DNA of 20,000 nucleotides from Theodoxus fluviatilis (Eukaryota > Mollusca > Gastropoda > Cycloneritida > Neritidae), in the NCBI GenBank assembly GCA_034096865.1, contig JAWQFJ010018692.1:1-20000 (forward strand). The letters are read 5' to 3'. The position numbers were made by a program, and so were the translations under genes. The stretch's first letter is position 1. Each line of letters begins with the position of its first letter. Below are positions 9,074-19,419 of the stretch, in pieces. The notes under the pieces are model-generated. The model saw only the letters and a list, made by a program, of their open reading frames with translations, was not told the DNA's origin and searched no databases.

Positions 9074-9247
9074 TAATGCAGAAAGTGAAAAGAGGTAAAT
9101 GAATTTTAATTGAAAGTAAGAAAAGACCCTTGGTAGGAATTTTAATCAATGCGAAGTATGTCATTATATTAGGCAAAGAAGCCGTGGAAAATGCATTATC
9201 TAGGCAATGGGCTCAACGTTAATTGAATAACGAATAGTTTTAATTAA
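9074..9247. promoter_or_regulatory. AT-rich cluster of ATTA/TAAT homeodomain cores
   Basis: Nine ATTA or TAAT cores fall within 174 bp, starting at 9074, 9107, 9143, 9163, 9168, 9195, 9220, 9241 and 9243. The last two share a TTAATTAA palindrome at 9240-9247. ATTA is the core of most homeodomain sites. The density is partly explained by the local AT-richness. It could be an enhancer, but nothing here proves it. Confidence 0.2.
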
Positions 9248-9317
9248 TTTTGAATGAAGGAGCGAGAGGGATAAGAAATTGCAGGACTGATATTCATAAT
9301 TGCTATTCAAGCAAGGG

Positions 9318-9321
<4 letters not shown>

Positions 9322-9401
<80 letters not shown>
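9322..9401 (+). repeat. (GA)40 microsatellite
   Basis: A perfect GA tract of 80 bp, preceded by a short G-rich lead. It can form a mirror-repeat triplex and carries GAGA motifs on the plus strand. Confidence 0.98.
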
Positions 9402-9404
<3 letters not shown>

Positions 9405-10743
9405 CCTCAATTGCCTCAAATTTGGGAATGATTGCTCTGGGACTGGGGAGCAGGGCGCCATTTATTTCCTCGGACAAGACAAAAGGGGGCAGGAGGAGGA
9501 TGGGGCAGGAGACACGCCCCCTCTTCCCACTGGGGCTCTGCTCCTCCCCCAGGGGCTTGCTCGCACGCCTGCCTCCCTGTAAATCTGCCGGAGTGGAGGG
9601 CCTTACGGGGATGAAGGAAAGGTAAGGGTCGCGCGGGTCCGACTTCACAATGGCTGCCTGTAAACATGGCAGTGTCGTTATTGCGCCTGATTCTTGGCAT
9701 TGCAACTCCATCCCTACGATAACAGGCCTAAATCCAAGTAATGTCTTCATGGTTTGCCCATTACTGGACGGCTGTTATATAGACTCTATCCGAGTCTCGT
9801 ATATCTTCAAGCATACCGCTCATCCTCGCCGTTCTGCAGATTCACTCAGGGCGAAGTGATGACTGAACCACTGCACTGTTCGTAGATGGACAGGAACGCC
9901 TGTACCTGGAGAGAGCGTGTGTGAAGTAAACTCTCGGCTGAAGTTCTGCTGACAGCTCTGGCTAAAATAGTTTTGTTTATTGCCTCCTTGAGTCAAGAGG
10001 GGCGATATGGTCAGCGTTTCGGTCGAGGAGTTGAAAAGCTATCGCCACTCAACTGTGCGGTACATCTGTCAGTCGTAAAGTCTCTGATGTTGGGCCTCCT
10101 AGTTTCTGAGGTCTGCTGGTATGCGGTGCCCCAGGTGCATGGTCAAGCCTGCAGTGGAAGAATCTCGGCGCCGAACAAATTTGTCTCCGAGTACCTTTAC
10201 GTGGCGTTTGCATGGAGGAAGAGTCTGGCCTATTACGGGCCGCTTTCCAGAACTGACAACTGGCCAGGACGTTTCCAAACACTTCACACTTGGGCCTTTC
10301 AAGATCAATTTGGCCGTCTGCACGCACGATGATGCCTGGCGTGAGCTCGCTTCCACCCCAGCAGCAATCAACTTAAGTTTTGCCCGGATCATTTGCATTC
10401 TTATTCAAAAGCGGTTCCGATCTGGGAACGCAATTACTCCAGGAACCTGCTGAAATCAATTTCCAGGCTCGAATGTCCGTCAGACAGGCCGTCCGTCTGT
10501 AATGAATTAACAGGATTGAGTCATGTCTGTTTCGGGCCTTAATGGCCTTCGCGCCTTCTCTGTGCCTGAAGATCTCCAATGGTGAGAATTTCCCACGCAT
10601 TCGACCCCCTCGTTGCGTCACCATGAGTCTGTTCGGGTTTTCGTTGATTTCTTTAGGAGCTAATCCATGACGTTTCAAGTTCAGATCAATGGCAAGATAA
10701 CCTCTTCTCTAGATAGTTGGAATGAACGGAAAGTTGCTGGAAG
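9402..10743. other. Unique non-coding DNA
   Basis: Mixed sequence. A good donor-like AAAGGTAAGG occurs around 9618-9627 but no acceptor-donor pair with a convincing frame was found. A plus-strand frame at 9973-10332 (119 residues) and a minus-strand frame at 10398-10099 (99 residues) overlap, both look equally protein-like, and neither resembles a family I know, so neither is called. Confidence 0.45.
10391..10398 (-). promoter_or_regulatory. Exact POU octamer
   Basis: ATTTGCAT on plus is the exact reverse complement of the POU-domain octamer ATGCAAAT. A single 8-mer is expected by chance in a window of this size at moderate frequency, so functional use is only a possibility. Confidence 0.15.
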
Positions 10744-10747
10744 CACA

Positions 10748-10815
<68 letters not shown>

Positions 10816-10825
10816 TGGGGGGGGA

Positions 10826-10900
<75 letters not shown>
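10744..10900 (+). repeat. Compound (CA)n - G8 - (GA)n microsatellite
   Basis: CA repeats run from 10744 to 10811 with one T interruption at 10754. A 19-bp linker with a run of eight G (about 10817-10824) leads to a (GA)35 tract at 10830-10900. The CA half is Z-DNA-prone and the GA half triplex-prone. Confidence 0.96.
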
Positions 10901-10902
<2 letters not shown>

Positions 10903-11661
10903 TTTGAAAGTACGCCGGGGTCCATGCAATTAAAGCTCTGCTGAAACTGGAAACGATAAGGAGACGCTGTCGTCCCGCCGTCTAGCTTGGCTGGGCCAAA
11001 AAGGCGAACCGCGTAGTTTACTGCAACACCCCCGTTTCGAATGGCGCTTTCCGCCCTTCCGCCGGCCTGCTCTCTAATTGGAAGAAAAATTGTCAGCTTG
11101 CATGTCTACGACGGATTAGTGGAGAAATCGTTGGTAACTTATCAGCCACGTGGTCGCAGGCTGGCCAAATTGTCTCCCTTGCCCCCAACAACGAAGTCGG
11201 TGGTGATCTTTTTTTTTTCTTTGGTCAAACGGCGTGTTTATTTCGACACTGCTTTCATCTGCAAATGGATCTAGTAACTCCCAGCTCTTGAATTCCCAAG
11301 AGCTACGTGTTGTTTTTCTGTCATATGTCCTTTCATGACAAGGGGTTATCGAAGCAAGATCAGATATCCGAAAGCGAGGCCGGCCTGATAGGTGTTGCTA
11401 ACTGCATAATAGCAGGTTCCGCCTGACTCTGAAGAGTGCACTCCACTGCTGAGGTAAGCGTCGCATTAATTGCACAGCCTCTAGGCCAGCATCCTGTTTT
11501 GAAGACCTTTTTAGGTCAGCGTGCACGCAAACGAGACCCCGAAGCAAGGAAATGTATTCTTTTTTTGCAGTCGAAGCAATCGCTCATGCATCTCAGCTTT
11601 CAAATCAGTTGCTTTGCCAAATAGACGAACATGAAATTCTCCCCCCTCACTCCCAGTCCCA

Positions 11662-11668
<7 letters not shown>
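10901..11668. other. Unique non-coding DNA
   Basis: Mixed sequence with a T-run at about 11209-11220. A donor-like GAGGTAAGCG is at 11451-11460 and an AG at 11414-11415. The 38-bp segment between them would be a microexon, and I found no neighbouring exon, so it is not called. Confidence 0.5.
11283..11304. other. Perfect 8-bp inverted repeat, 6-nt loop
   Basis: AGCTCTTG at 11283-11290 and CAAGAGCT at 11297-11304 are exact reverse complements around AATTCC. The stem does not extend. Too short for a structured RNA call. Confidence 0.5.

Positions 11669-11747
<79 letters not shown>
11669..11747 (+). repeat. (CT)39 microsatellite
   Basis: A perfect CT tract of 79 bp, preceded by a C-rich lead (about 11640-11668). 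Opposite orientation to the GA tract at 9322-9401. Confidence 0.98.
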
Positions 11748-11750
<3 letters not shown>

Positions 11751-12318
11751 AAGTGTCAATTTTAGCTGCCCAATCATTCATTTCTTACGTGGCTAACACC
11801 ATTTCTTGGCTCGCCTGTTCCCGAGGAAACATTGGGGATGCGTTGATGGAGGCAGGCAGGCGGAAAGCGAGGATATGAAGCGGTTGCACGGGCCGACAAT
11901 AGGGCCGATACCGTCAACGCCGAGGAAGATGGCCAACGGACAGGCAGGCTGGAAGGCACACAAGCAGACCTGCTTGAAAAGGGCGTCAGAACACTTATTT
12001 AGTCATGCTATCAGGAAAGAAGGCAGCCAAGTCAGATAAACAGAAACGGGGAAGGAAGGAAGAAAGGAAGGAAGGAAGGAAGGAAATTAGAAGACTAGTC
12101 AGAAAACCAAAAAGATGGGTCTTTGGCTAAAGCTGGTGGATGATAGGGTAGTCAGGAGATGAAGCTGTCTTCACTTGCATTGCGTAGACTGTGGTAGATA
12201 AGCTGCCGACATGAAGGATCACTAGACAGATGGGGACATGGTGCCAAAATGGCGGGAAAATAAATCGACAAAAGCAGAAGAAAGCTTGGAACCGAAAAAA
12301 TATGGAAAGCAGTAGGTA
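11748..12318. other. Unique DNA with CAGG-like imperfect repeats
   Basis: Mixed sequence with scattered GGCAGGC and ACAGGCAGGC motifs (for example about 11850-11861 and 11940-11950), which look like dispersed relatives of the tetranucleotide array just downstream. No gene is supported. Confidence 0.5.
12051..12084 (+). repeat. (AAGG)n short tandem repeat
   Basis: Tetranucleotide AAGG repeats with one AGAA interruption, about eight units. Confidence 0.9.
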
Positions 12319-12415
12319 GACAGAGACAGGCAGGCTGGCCGGTTGGCAGGCTGGCAGGCAGGCAGACAGGCAGGCAGGCAGGCAGGCAGGCAGACAGACA
12401 GGCATGCAGGCAGAG
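12319..12415 (+). repeat. (CAGG/CAGA)n tetranucleotide array
   Basis: CAGG units mixed with CAGA and CTGG variants span about 97 bp, purest at 12357-12402. This is the reverse complement of the CCTG/TCTG family at 18001-18092. Minus-strand frames through it are Cys/Leu/Pro artefacts. Confidence 0.92.
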
Positions 12416-12807
12416 AAACAGGATTTCAGAGAAAGGAGCAAACTGGCAGCAGGCAGACAGGAGACGAGACAGGAGGAATCTCTCATCGTCTCCATTTCCC
12501 AGGCAAACTCCCAGCACTGGAGGCCTACCTCGTGGCATGGGACGGCAGTCCGATCCTAGAGAAAGCCCCAGATTGCCGCTGTCATGCTGCTGTTACTCGA
12601 ATTAGCGAGTGCCGACTTCCATGGCTCTACCAGTGCACACCAGCCCGATTCAAGATCCCTGTTTGTTTTTCTTGGGAATGGGCGAGATGCACAGCAGACA
12701 TTCTGTGATAAGCGGAGACCCAGCGAACAAATCGCTGCCAGGATGGCAAAACCAGGCCTCGCCTTTCATCTGACGTGCGTGCCGAGTTGAGAAAAGTTGT
12801 CTTGTTC

Positions 12808-12840
12808 GACTTTTTGCCGTCTTCAACCCGTTCCGTGTAC
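12808..12840 (+). repeat. Dispersed repeat copy 1 (pairs with 19932-19963)
   Basis: GACTTTTTGCC at 12808-12818 and GTTCCGTGTAC at 12830-12840 both recur exactly, in the same order and orientation and with one base less spacing, at 19932-19942 and 19953-19963. A TCTT between them is also shared. I estimate that two exact 11-mers on nearly the same diagonal are unlikely by chance in 20 kb, so this is probably a diverged repeat family. Its full extent cannot be judged from two copies. Confidence 0.55.
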
Positions 12841-13901
12841 GTTTTTCCTCCGTTTTGATTAGCGGAAGGGGTTTCTACGCTCTCGAACGTAGCATGGAGA
12901 TTAAATGCGATAAAAGAAACCCAAATAAGCATTCCTGGGTGGAGTTTTTCCTTCTGCTGGATGAGTGAAAACTTTAATGCTTCGCCAGACTTGAAGGTCG
13001 GGTTAGCGTGAGGCTCACCGTCTTCCTTTGCCATTATTCTGAAATTCAGAGAACATCAGGATGCCAGAGAGTAACCAGGCTATTGCAACCTCTCCAACTG
13101 TTGAGTCACGCTGCTTTTGAGTGCAAACGTAATGCGGGCTCCGGAAAAAGATTCTCAACTGACAATGTATTCACATTACACATTTGAGTGTCCTTTGTCG
13201 CCTTGTCAAGGTCCAACGCCTTTCCACTGCGAATGTTTCAAACGACTGTATTGTGAGGAGACAAGACGCCGCGGCAACATCGCAACAGCCACGACGTGGC
13301 ATACAGCGTTTCACTGGTCTTAGAACCTCAAGACCGAGTAGAGATTCTCCTTGTGTGAGAAAAAAAAAACGTTATCTCCTTGGATGAACGAGGCTTTGCT
13401 GGAGTGAAACGTGTCGTGAGGTAAAGACATAGGAATTTCCCGTCAAGCCTGCCTGCCTCTGGCGATGCCTGTTCACACCTGGTGTACTCTTTGCCCACAC
13501 CTGCTACGCCATGCCTTGGCAGTGAGCTTTGTGCCATCACCTGGCAGTCTGGAGTTGCAGAGCTGCTGGTTTCTAGTTTCCATCGCCAGGTGTTTGTGCA
13601 TGGCCTCATGTTTCTCGCTCGTTGATCAAGAATCGTGTTCTCCTCTACTCCCAGCCTCCCTTTTAACAGAGATGCCGGCCTCAATGCGGCCTGCACCAAG
13701 TCGCATGCCTGTGCGCAATGCTAAAGCTTTGCTTTTCACAAGCTTTTTATATTTTTAAGAAAAAACTTCCAGGCTGTGTCCATTTCTACGATTTGCGACT
13801 GGCAGAGAGGTCAGGGGGTATGGGTTAAATGCGGAACCTCGAGAAAGAAAAGAGCAATGAAAGAACGAACAGTGTAGTTGTTAGGAGAAATGTGGGGAAT
13901 A

Positions 13902-13911
13902 TAATCGATTA
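13902..13911. promoter_or_regulatory. TAATCGATTA homeodomain-dimer palindrome
   Basis: A perfect 10-bp palindrome made of TAAT, CG, ATTA. Inverted TAAT half-sites spaced by two bases form the P2-type site known to be bound cooperatively by paired-class homeodomain dimers. A single occurrence with no supported gene nearby is only suggestive. Confidence 0.2.
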
Positions 13912-14519
13912 CATTGCTCGTTGAATGGGCTCATAATCTCATTAGTCTGTGACCTTGAATTCAAACTGCTCCAGCCAACCAAACTCTGAACTCGGAATGC
14001 TTAGAACACAATCTGAAACGTGTAAAAAAACTATTAAGTTGCTGGCTTTTTTCGAAGAGACGCATACTTGTGGTTCGGAACGGCCACTGCTTGTCTTCCA
14101 GAGATTTCTCACAAACGCTCTTTCGGCAATCACATTAGGACCTTATTTCGGTGTCGTGTGCGCTTTTCTTTTGGTTGGAGTGTAAATATGCAACGGACAG
14201 TCTTTTCCGCATGACCAATAAATGTGTCACGACCGTATCTGCATGGTTAGTCCACCCTCTCTCCCTGTTTTGGCTGCAAACACCCGGCACGGCTTGTGTT
14301 GGCAGTTCCGTCTTTCGCCTGTTTCTCATAAAGCCCTCACAAGTTCCCCAGTGTTGGGAGCGTCTGTATACGGTGTTGTCTCCCCTCGTGATAGATGGCG
14401 CTAGAACGCTCTATGTCTGCCAGGCGGAACTTTGATCTGCAGGTTTGCTTGTAAACGTCTGCTGACTTCGGGCTGCTGATTCCATCATTAATCCACCACC
14501 CATCCTCATCGTGTGTTGG

Positions 14520-14875
14520 ACGCATTTTCGCGAGCAAAGCGTGGCTATAGCTGTGTATTCCTCGTGGCAACGTGATAGGCTTCAAGAGCTCGAACCCGCT
14601 TCCCCGGCCTCGCTTTCAAAGGGAAAATTTATGGCGCGGGCTCGGTGAGCCATGCGCTTTCGATAGAAGACGCGCCAGCCAGAAAATTTGCACGATATAA
14701 CTCGGAAATTGTTTCAGCGAAGTGGAAATCGAACAAAGCTGAGCGTTGCGTCTCACGAACGATTTGAGAAGACCGGTGCGTGACCCCGGGAGAGAACACA
14801 GTGACAGAAACATTGCGGAACGTTTCGTCCCAGGCGCAGCCATTATGACGGGGCAGGCCGGAAGGGAGTCTCCAT
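14520..14875. other. CpG-rich segment
   Basis: By direct count each 60-bp line from 14521 to 14880 holds five to seven CpGs, about 35 in 360 bp, with a GC content near one half. That is more than the roughly 22 expected from base composition. CpG density drops sharply after about 14875 and is lower before 14520. It could be an unmethylated regulatory segment, promoter or exon. I found no clear start site or frame in it. Confidence 0.4.
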
Positions 14876-15264
14876 TCATGTGGACCGGGCAAAAATACTT
14901 GGCCTGCAGGGCTTTGTCAACCTTGCCTAGAAGGGAAAGGAAGGGGTGACAGCCATTCGGAGGTGTATAGGCCTTTTATCAAATGAATTATATCAAAGCA
15001 CAAAAAGACCTTTGCATGGGAAGCGCGCCGGAAAAACATATTCTGGTGCAGGAAATGGACTAATCGAGTAAGAGAAAACGGTCTTAAGGAGTAGCGCGTT
15101 TCAGTATGTTGTGAATAAAAAAATAATTGGGAGTGGAGTGTCTGTTTCTCGTCCCTTGATGTGATGTGACAGGGTTTGAAAAATAGGTTTTTAGAGCATG
15201 AGGCTCGACTTTCTGGATTGATGACATTCCAGTGTCATTAGTGATGTTTGACCGTCTGTGCCTT
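14876..15264. other. Unique non-coding DNA
   Basis: Mixed to AT-rich sequence. It contains an AATAAA followed by A-rich sequence at about 15114-15126, with no assignable gene upstream. Confidence 0.5.
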
Positions 15265-15294
15265 CCCCTCCCCCTCCCCCCACCCCCCACCCCC
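15265..15294 (+). repeat. C-run block, quadruplex motif on minus strand
   Basis: Four or more runs of four to six C separated by single T or A bases, which reads as a G-quadruplex pattern on the minus strand. Confidence 0.8.
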
Positions 15295-15752
15295 AATCCT
15301 TGTCATCCAGTTACTTCGTCTTCCACCTGCCTCTGTCGTGCAGTTAGTGTATCTTCGACCCTCCTTATCCTCGTGTTGTTCCTCTTGTCGCTTTCCTTCT
15401 GCTCCTTCCTCCATCTGTACCTTTGCTGCCGCTGCATCTAATATAATAATAATTCAAACCGACCTCATGATCTCGTCACTTTCACAGCGTTACACATATA
15501 TCTTTTAGGCACGGGTTTTCAGCTTGTACCTTTGGAGTGTAAAAAGAAATTAGATATTTTTTCAGCCAAGTCAAACGATTTTTTTACTCGAACGGAAATG
15601 GGGCGAGCATACGAGTGCGCAGGCGTGGGACTGCTAACGCCCTCTGGTGAGAGTGAGTCACGCCACTTCCGGCTGGGAATCTCGCACCTGTAATTTGGCG
15701 CCATTAGCCTCGCTGCAGGACGGCGCCCGGGCATGGTCTGTCGGGATGTGGG
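15295..15752. other. Unique non-coding DNA
   Basis: Pyrimidine-leaning sequence to about 15420, then mixed. A GGCGCC at about 15698-15703 recurs at about 15722-15727 around a CTGCAG core, a loose dyad. No gene is supported. Confidence 0.45.
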
Positions 15753-16437
15753 TACCCCTACCCCCCACCCCACCCTTTCCCCACCCACCTTTCTCTCCCC
15801 TTTCCCAACCTCTCCCCACCCTCTCCTTACCCACTCCCCACCACCTCTCCATATCAATATCCCGTCTGTCCCTTTAGCTCCCCCCAACCCACATTTCCAT
15901 CTCCCACATGCCCCGCACCACCTGCTGGGCTCACAAAGGTGATGATCCTCCTCTCCAAGCTTTCTCTCATCTCTCCCATTTCCCTTTCTACTGGACTCTA
16001 CCAGGACACCAGTGTATCCCTTCCCTCACCTGTCAACCCCACTTAACCAACACATCCCCCCCCCCCCCCCCCCCCCCCTCCCACTCACCCCACTTTCATT
16101 CCCCTTCCACTACGCCTTGGTTCCATCGTGTTGTCTTTGGTTTTCTTATTTAATTTTGAATGTCCTCCCCCCACCCCATTGTCTGCATTTTCTTTCACAC
16201 ATGTGGATTGTCTACCCTCATCTCATTACCGTGTTTGCTCCTTTTTCTCACCCTATTACCCAACCCACCCACCTACCCACCCCGATCTCATATCTCTTTT
16301 GTTTCTTTAACTTCTCCCAACATATCCACTCTCATCCCCGTTACCAATCCTTTCCCCTTTCCCCTCCACCTGCTGGGATGCTGATGGCGGCATCTCGTAC
16401 CCCACCCCACTCTACACCCCACCCCCTGGCGGTCTAG
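15753..16437 (+). repeat. C-rich, G-poor strand-asymmetric block with C23
   Basis: About 685 bp is dominated by CCCACC, CCCTCC and CTCTCC sequence with very few G on plus; one 60-bp line (15781-15840) has none. A run of 23 C lies at 16056-16078. It is not a regular tandem array. Pro/Leu/Ser frames on plus and Gly/Trp/Arg frames on minus are composition artefacts. Confidence 0.85.
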
Positions 16438-18129
<1,692 letters not shown>

Positions 18130-18134
<5 letters not shown>

Positions 18135-18380
18135 TCCTTCTCTCCCTTCTGTCAGTTTTGGAGTGCAGGCGTGGCTTCACCATGCAGCGACAGTTTGGTG
18201 ACGACGTCGCTCTCATCGCATCAGGAAGGGACCACCCAGAGTCTTCCTATTGATACTAAAATCCCCTTTGTCCTCCTTTTCTCTGGGCAGTTATTCTTGT
18301 CACTTAGTCCAGGGTAAGCCACTCTAGGGATTTTGTCTGATGTTGACATCTTTGTTTCCTCCTGTCACTGGCGCGGGGCC
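18130..18380. other. Unique non-coding DNA
   Basis: Mixed sequence between two repeat blocks with no recognisable gene. Confidence 0.5.
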
Positions 18381-18429
18381 GGGGGGTGGGGGGGTGGGGG
18401 TGGGGGGTGGGGGGTGGGGGGGTGGGGGG
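18381..18429 (+). repeat. G-run block, potential G-quadruplex
   Basis: Runs of three to seven G separated by single T bases over 49 bp, one of the strongest quadruplex motifs in the window. It produces Gly/Val/Trp peptides on plus and Pro/Thr/His on minus. Confidence 0.88.
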
Positions 18430-18669
18430 CGGTTGAGCGTGGAGACGTGTAAGTCTCGCCCCTGCCCATTCACAAGCAAAGCGTGTTTTCCAACGGCACA
18501 TCCCATTCACGATCTTCGGCTGATGGCTTTCTCAAACACCCCGTCCATTCAGCTGCAGCAGCACCACGCCCTGCAAACGCCTCCTAGTGGGGAGCTGAAG
18601 GGGGCCTGCCACTGTCTGCTCCCCCAGAGGGAGGGGTGAGTGCTTGCAGTAGGGTGCCTGACCTTCCAG
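18430..18669. other. Mixed DNA upstream of an exon candidate
   Basis: This contains an ATG at 18523 opening a 38-codon frame rich in Gln, His and Pro, ending at a TGA that overlaps a donor-like GGGGTGAGTG at about 18633-18642. Only 34 bp separate that donor from the next acceptor at 18669, too short for a normal intron, and the reading phases do not match. So the two segments are not joined here. Confidence 0.35.
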
Positions 18670-18786
18670 GGGTGTGACGATGAAAAAAAGAAGAAGCGGG
18701 CACGGATGCACGAGAAGAATCTGGGCATTGATCGCCTGACTGAGTTGGGTTGCAGCGAGGACGTCTCACGTACCCGTCTCCTCCCG
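18670..18786 (+). CDS. Candidate internal exon, unknown protein
   Basis: A short pyrimidine-rich CCTTCCAG ending at 18669 resembles a splice acceptor, and a strong donor consensus GTGAGT begins at 18787. The 117 bp between them is 39 codons, open in one frame with phase-0 junctions. The peptide starts Gly-Cys-Asp-Asp-Glu, has a basic run of four Lys plus Arg-Ala-Arg that could act as a nuclear localisation signal, then a neutral-to-acidic second half containing Leu-Gly-Ile-Asp-Arg-Leu-Thr-Glu-Leu, and ends Arg-Leu-Leu-Pro. The frame closes 15 bases past the donor. I do not recognise the family and no partner exon is assigned. Chance splice-like flanks are common, so confidence is low. Confidence 0.2.
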
Positions 18787-18819
18787 GTGAGTTTCGATTA
18801 AGGCCGCATTGAAATATTC

Positions 18820-19233
18820 ATGGGGCATTCAGTTTCAATGGTTTGTGTGATTCAATTGGGCCGAGGCTTCCCTTTCTCTTTCCATTTATCTGCTTTCTAC
18901 TTGGGTGTTCGCCATCTGGAGGCGGCGGCCCTGCTCCTGCAGCTGGTGGAAGCTCTGTGCACAACGGCTACGATCCGCTCCGTCCCGGGACTGGGGGGAC
19001 TTGTCGCTCAATTAGCGCTCATCTCTAGCCTTGCCCTGGCCTCCATGGCAAATGTGCCACGAGCGAAACTTCAATTTGTTGCACTCTCTCCAAGACCCTC
19101 CCTTTTCCTGTATTCTGCAGCTGGCGCCTATTCTGAAGGCTGTAGGGCAGTGAAGCAACGCGTGTTTTTTCATTTTAACCAGCTGCACACCTGTCTGGGT
19201 CTATTCAATCAGGAAGCTTGCCATGCTTCGTGA
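18820..19233 (+). other. 137-codon open frame, unknown and doubtful
   Basis: An ATG-to-TGA frame of 137 residues. It has a Leu/Ala-rich hydrophobic centre (about residues 49-76) and no charged or catalytic motif that I recognise. It starts 28 bases after the predicted donor of the exon candidate and would lie in its intron. Length alone is modestly unusual for random DNA of this composition, but the hydrophobic alternation could equally be chance. No signal peptide or family resemblance is clear. Confidence 0.12.
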
Positions 19234-19398
19234 TGCAAGACTTTTTGTTGATTCTTCATCGTGGGCTTATGTCGGTTGTTTTCTTTCACCACTGAAGTTT
19301 TTGTTTGTTTGCTTTTTTGTGGGAAAAACATCTTAATGGACTTTAAAATCTCAACCTTGAGACTGTTTAGTACCAATGTCCCTGTCAAGTTTATTATA

Positions 19399-19419
19399 AT
19401 CCTCAGATAGTTTGAGGAT
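19399..19419. other. Perfect 7-bp inverted repeat, 7-nt loop
   Basis: ATCCTCA at 19399-19405 and TGAGGAT at 19413-19419 are exact reverse complements around GATAGTT. The stem does not extend. Possibly chance. Confidence 0.45.

Larger units (their letters stand above)
6814..9321. other. Longest microsatellite-free block; no supported gene
   Basis: About 2.5 kb has no simple repeat of note. The part from about 7880 to 8520 is CpG-dense and includes a pyrimidine-rich stretch near 8085-8240. Frames of up to 174 codons (minus strand, 8716-8192) and 151 codons (plus, 8399-8854) exist but overlap one another and carry no motif I know. A donor-like GGTGAGTC lies at 8331-8338, but no exon with both ends could be assigned. 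Confidence 0.45.
12416..14519. other. Unique non-coding DNA
   Basis: Mixed sequence with no simple repeat. Frames of 100-135 codons exist on both strands (minus 13034-12627, minus 13699-13328, plus 13465-13758), but they overlap other frames and contain no motif I recognise. An AATAAA lies at 14216-14221. The notable items inside are the dispersed repeat copy at 12808-12840 and the palindrome at 13902-13911. Confidence 0.45.

Noticed and set aside
9667..9680. Thirteen of fourteen bases match the start of miR-34, including the seed
   Set aside because: No complementary arm lies upstream or downstream, so there is no precursor hairpin.
9973..10398. Overlapping frames of 119 codons (plus) and 99 codons (minus)
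   Set aside because: Both look equally plausible on opposite strands and neither has a recognisable motif, so chance is the simplest reading.
11416..11453. A 38-bp microexon between CAG and GAGGTAAGC
   Set aside because: It is too short to judge, and no neighbouring exon or frame supports it.
12090..12099. GAAGACTAGT, a core of miR-7
   Set aside because: The first bases and the 3' half differ, and no hairpin is present.
14584..14600. Minus-strand GGTTCGAGC resembling a tRNA B-box
   Set aside because: The T-stem does not pair and no tRNA body could be folded around it.
18523..18669. A two-exon model joining the ATG frame at 18523 to the exon candidate at 18670
   Set aside because: The implied intron is only 34 bp and the reading phase does not match across it.
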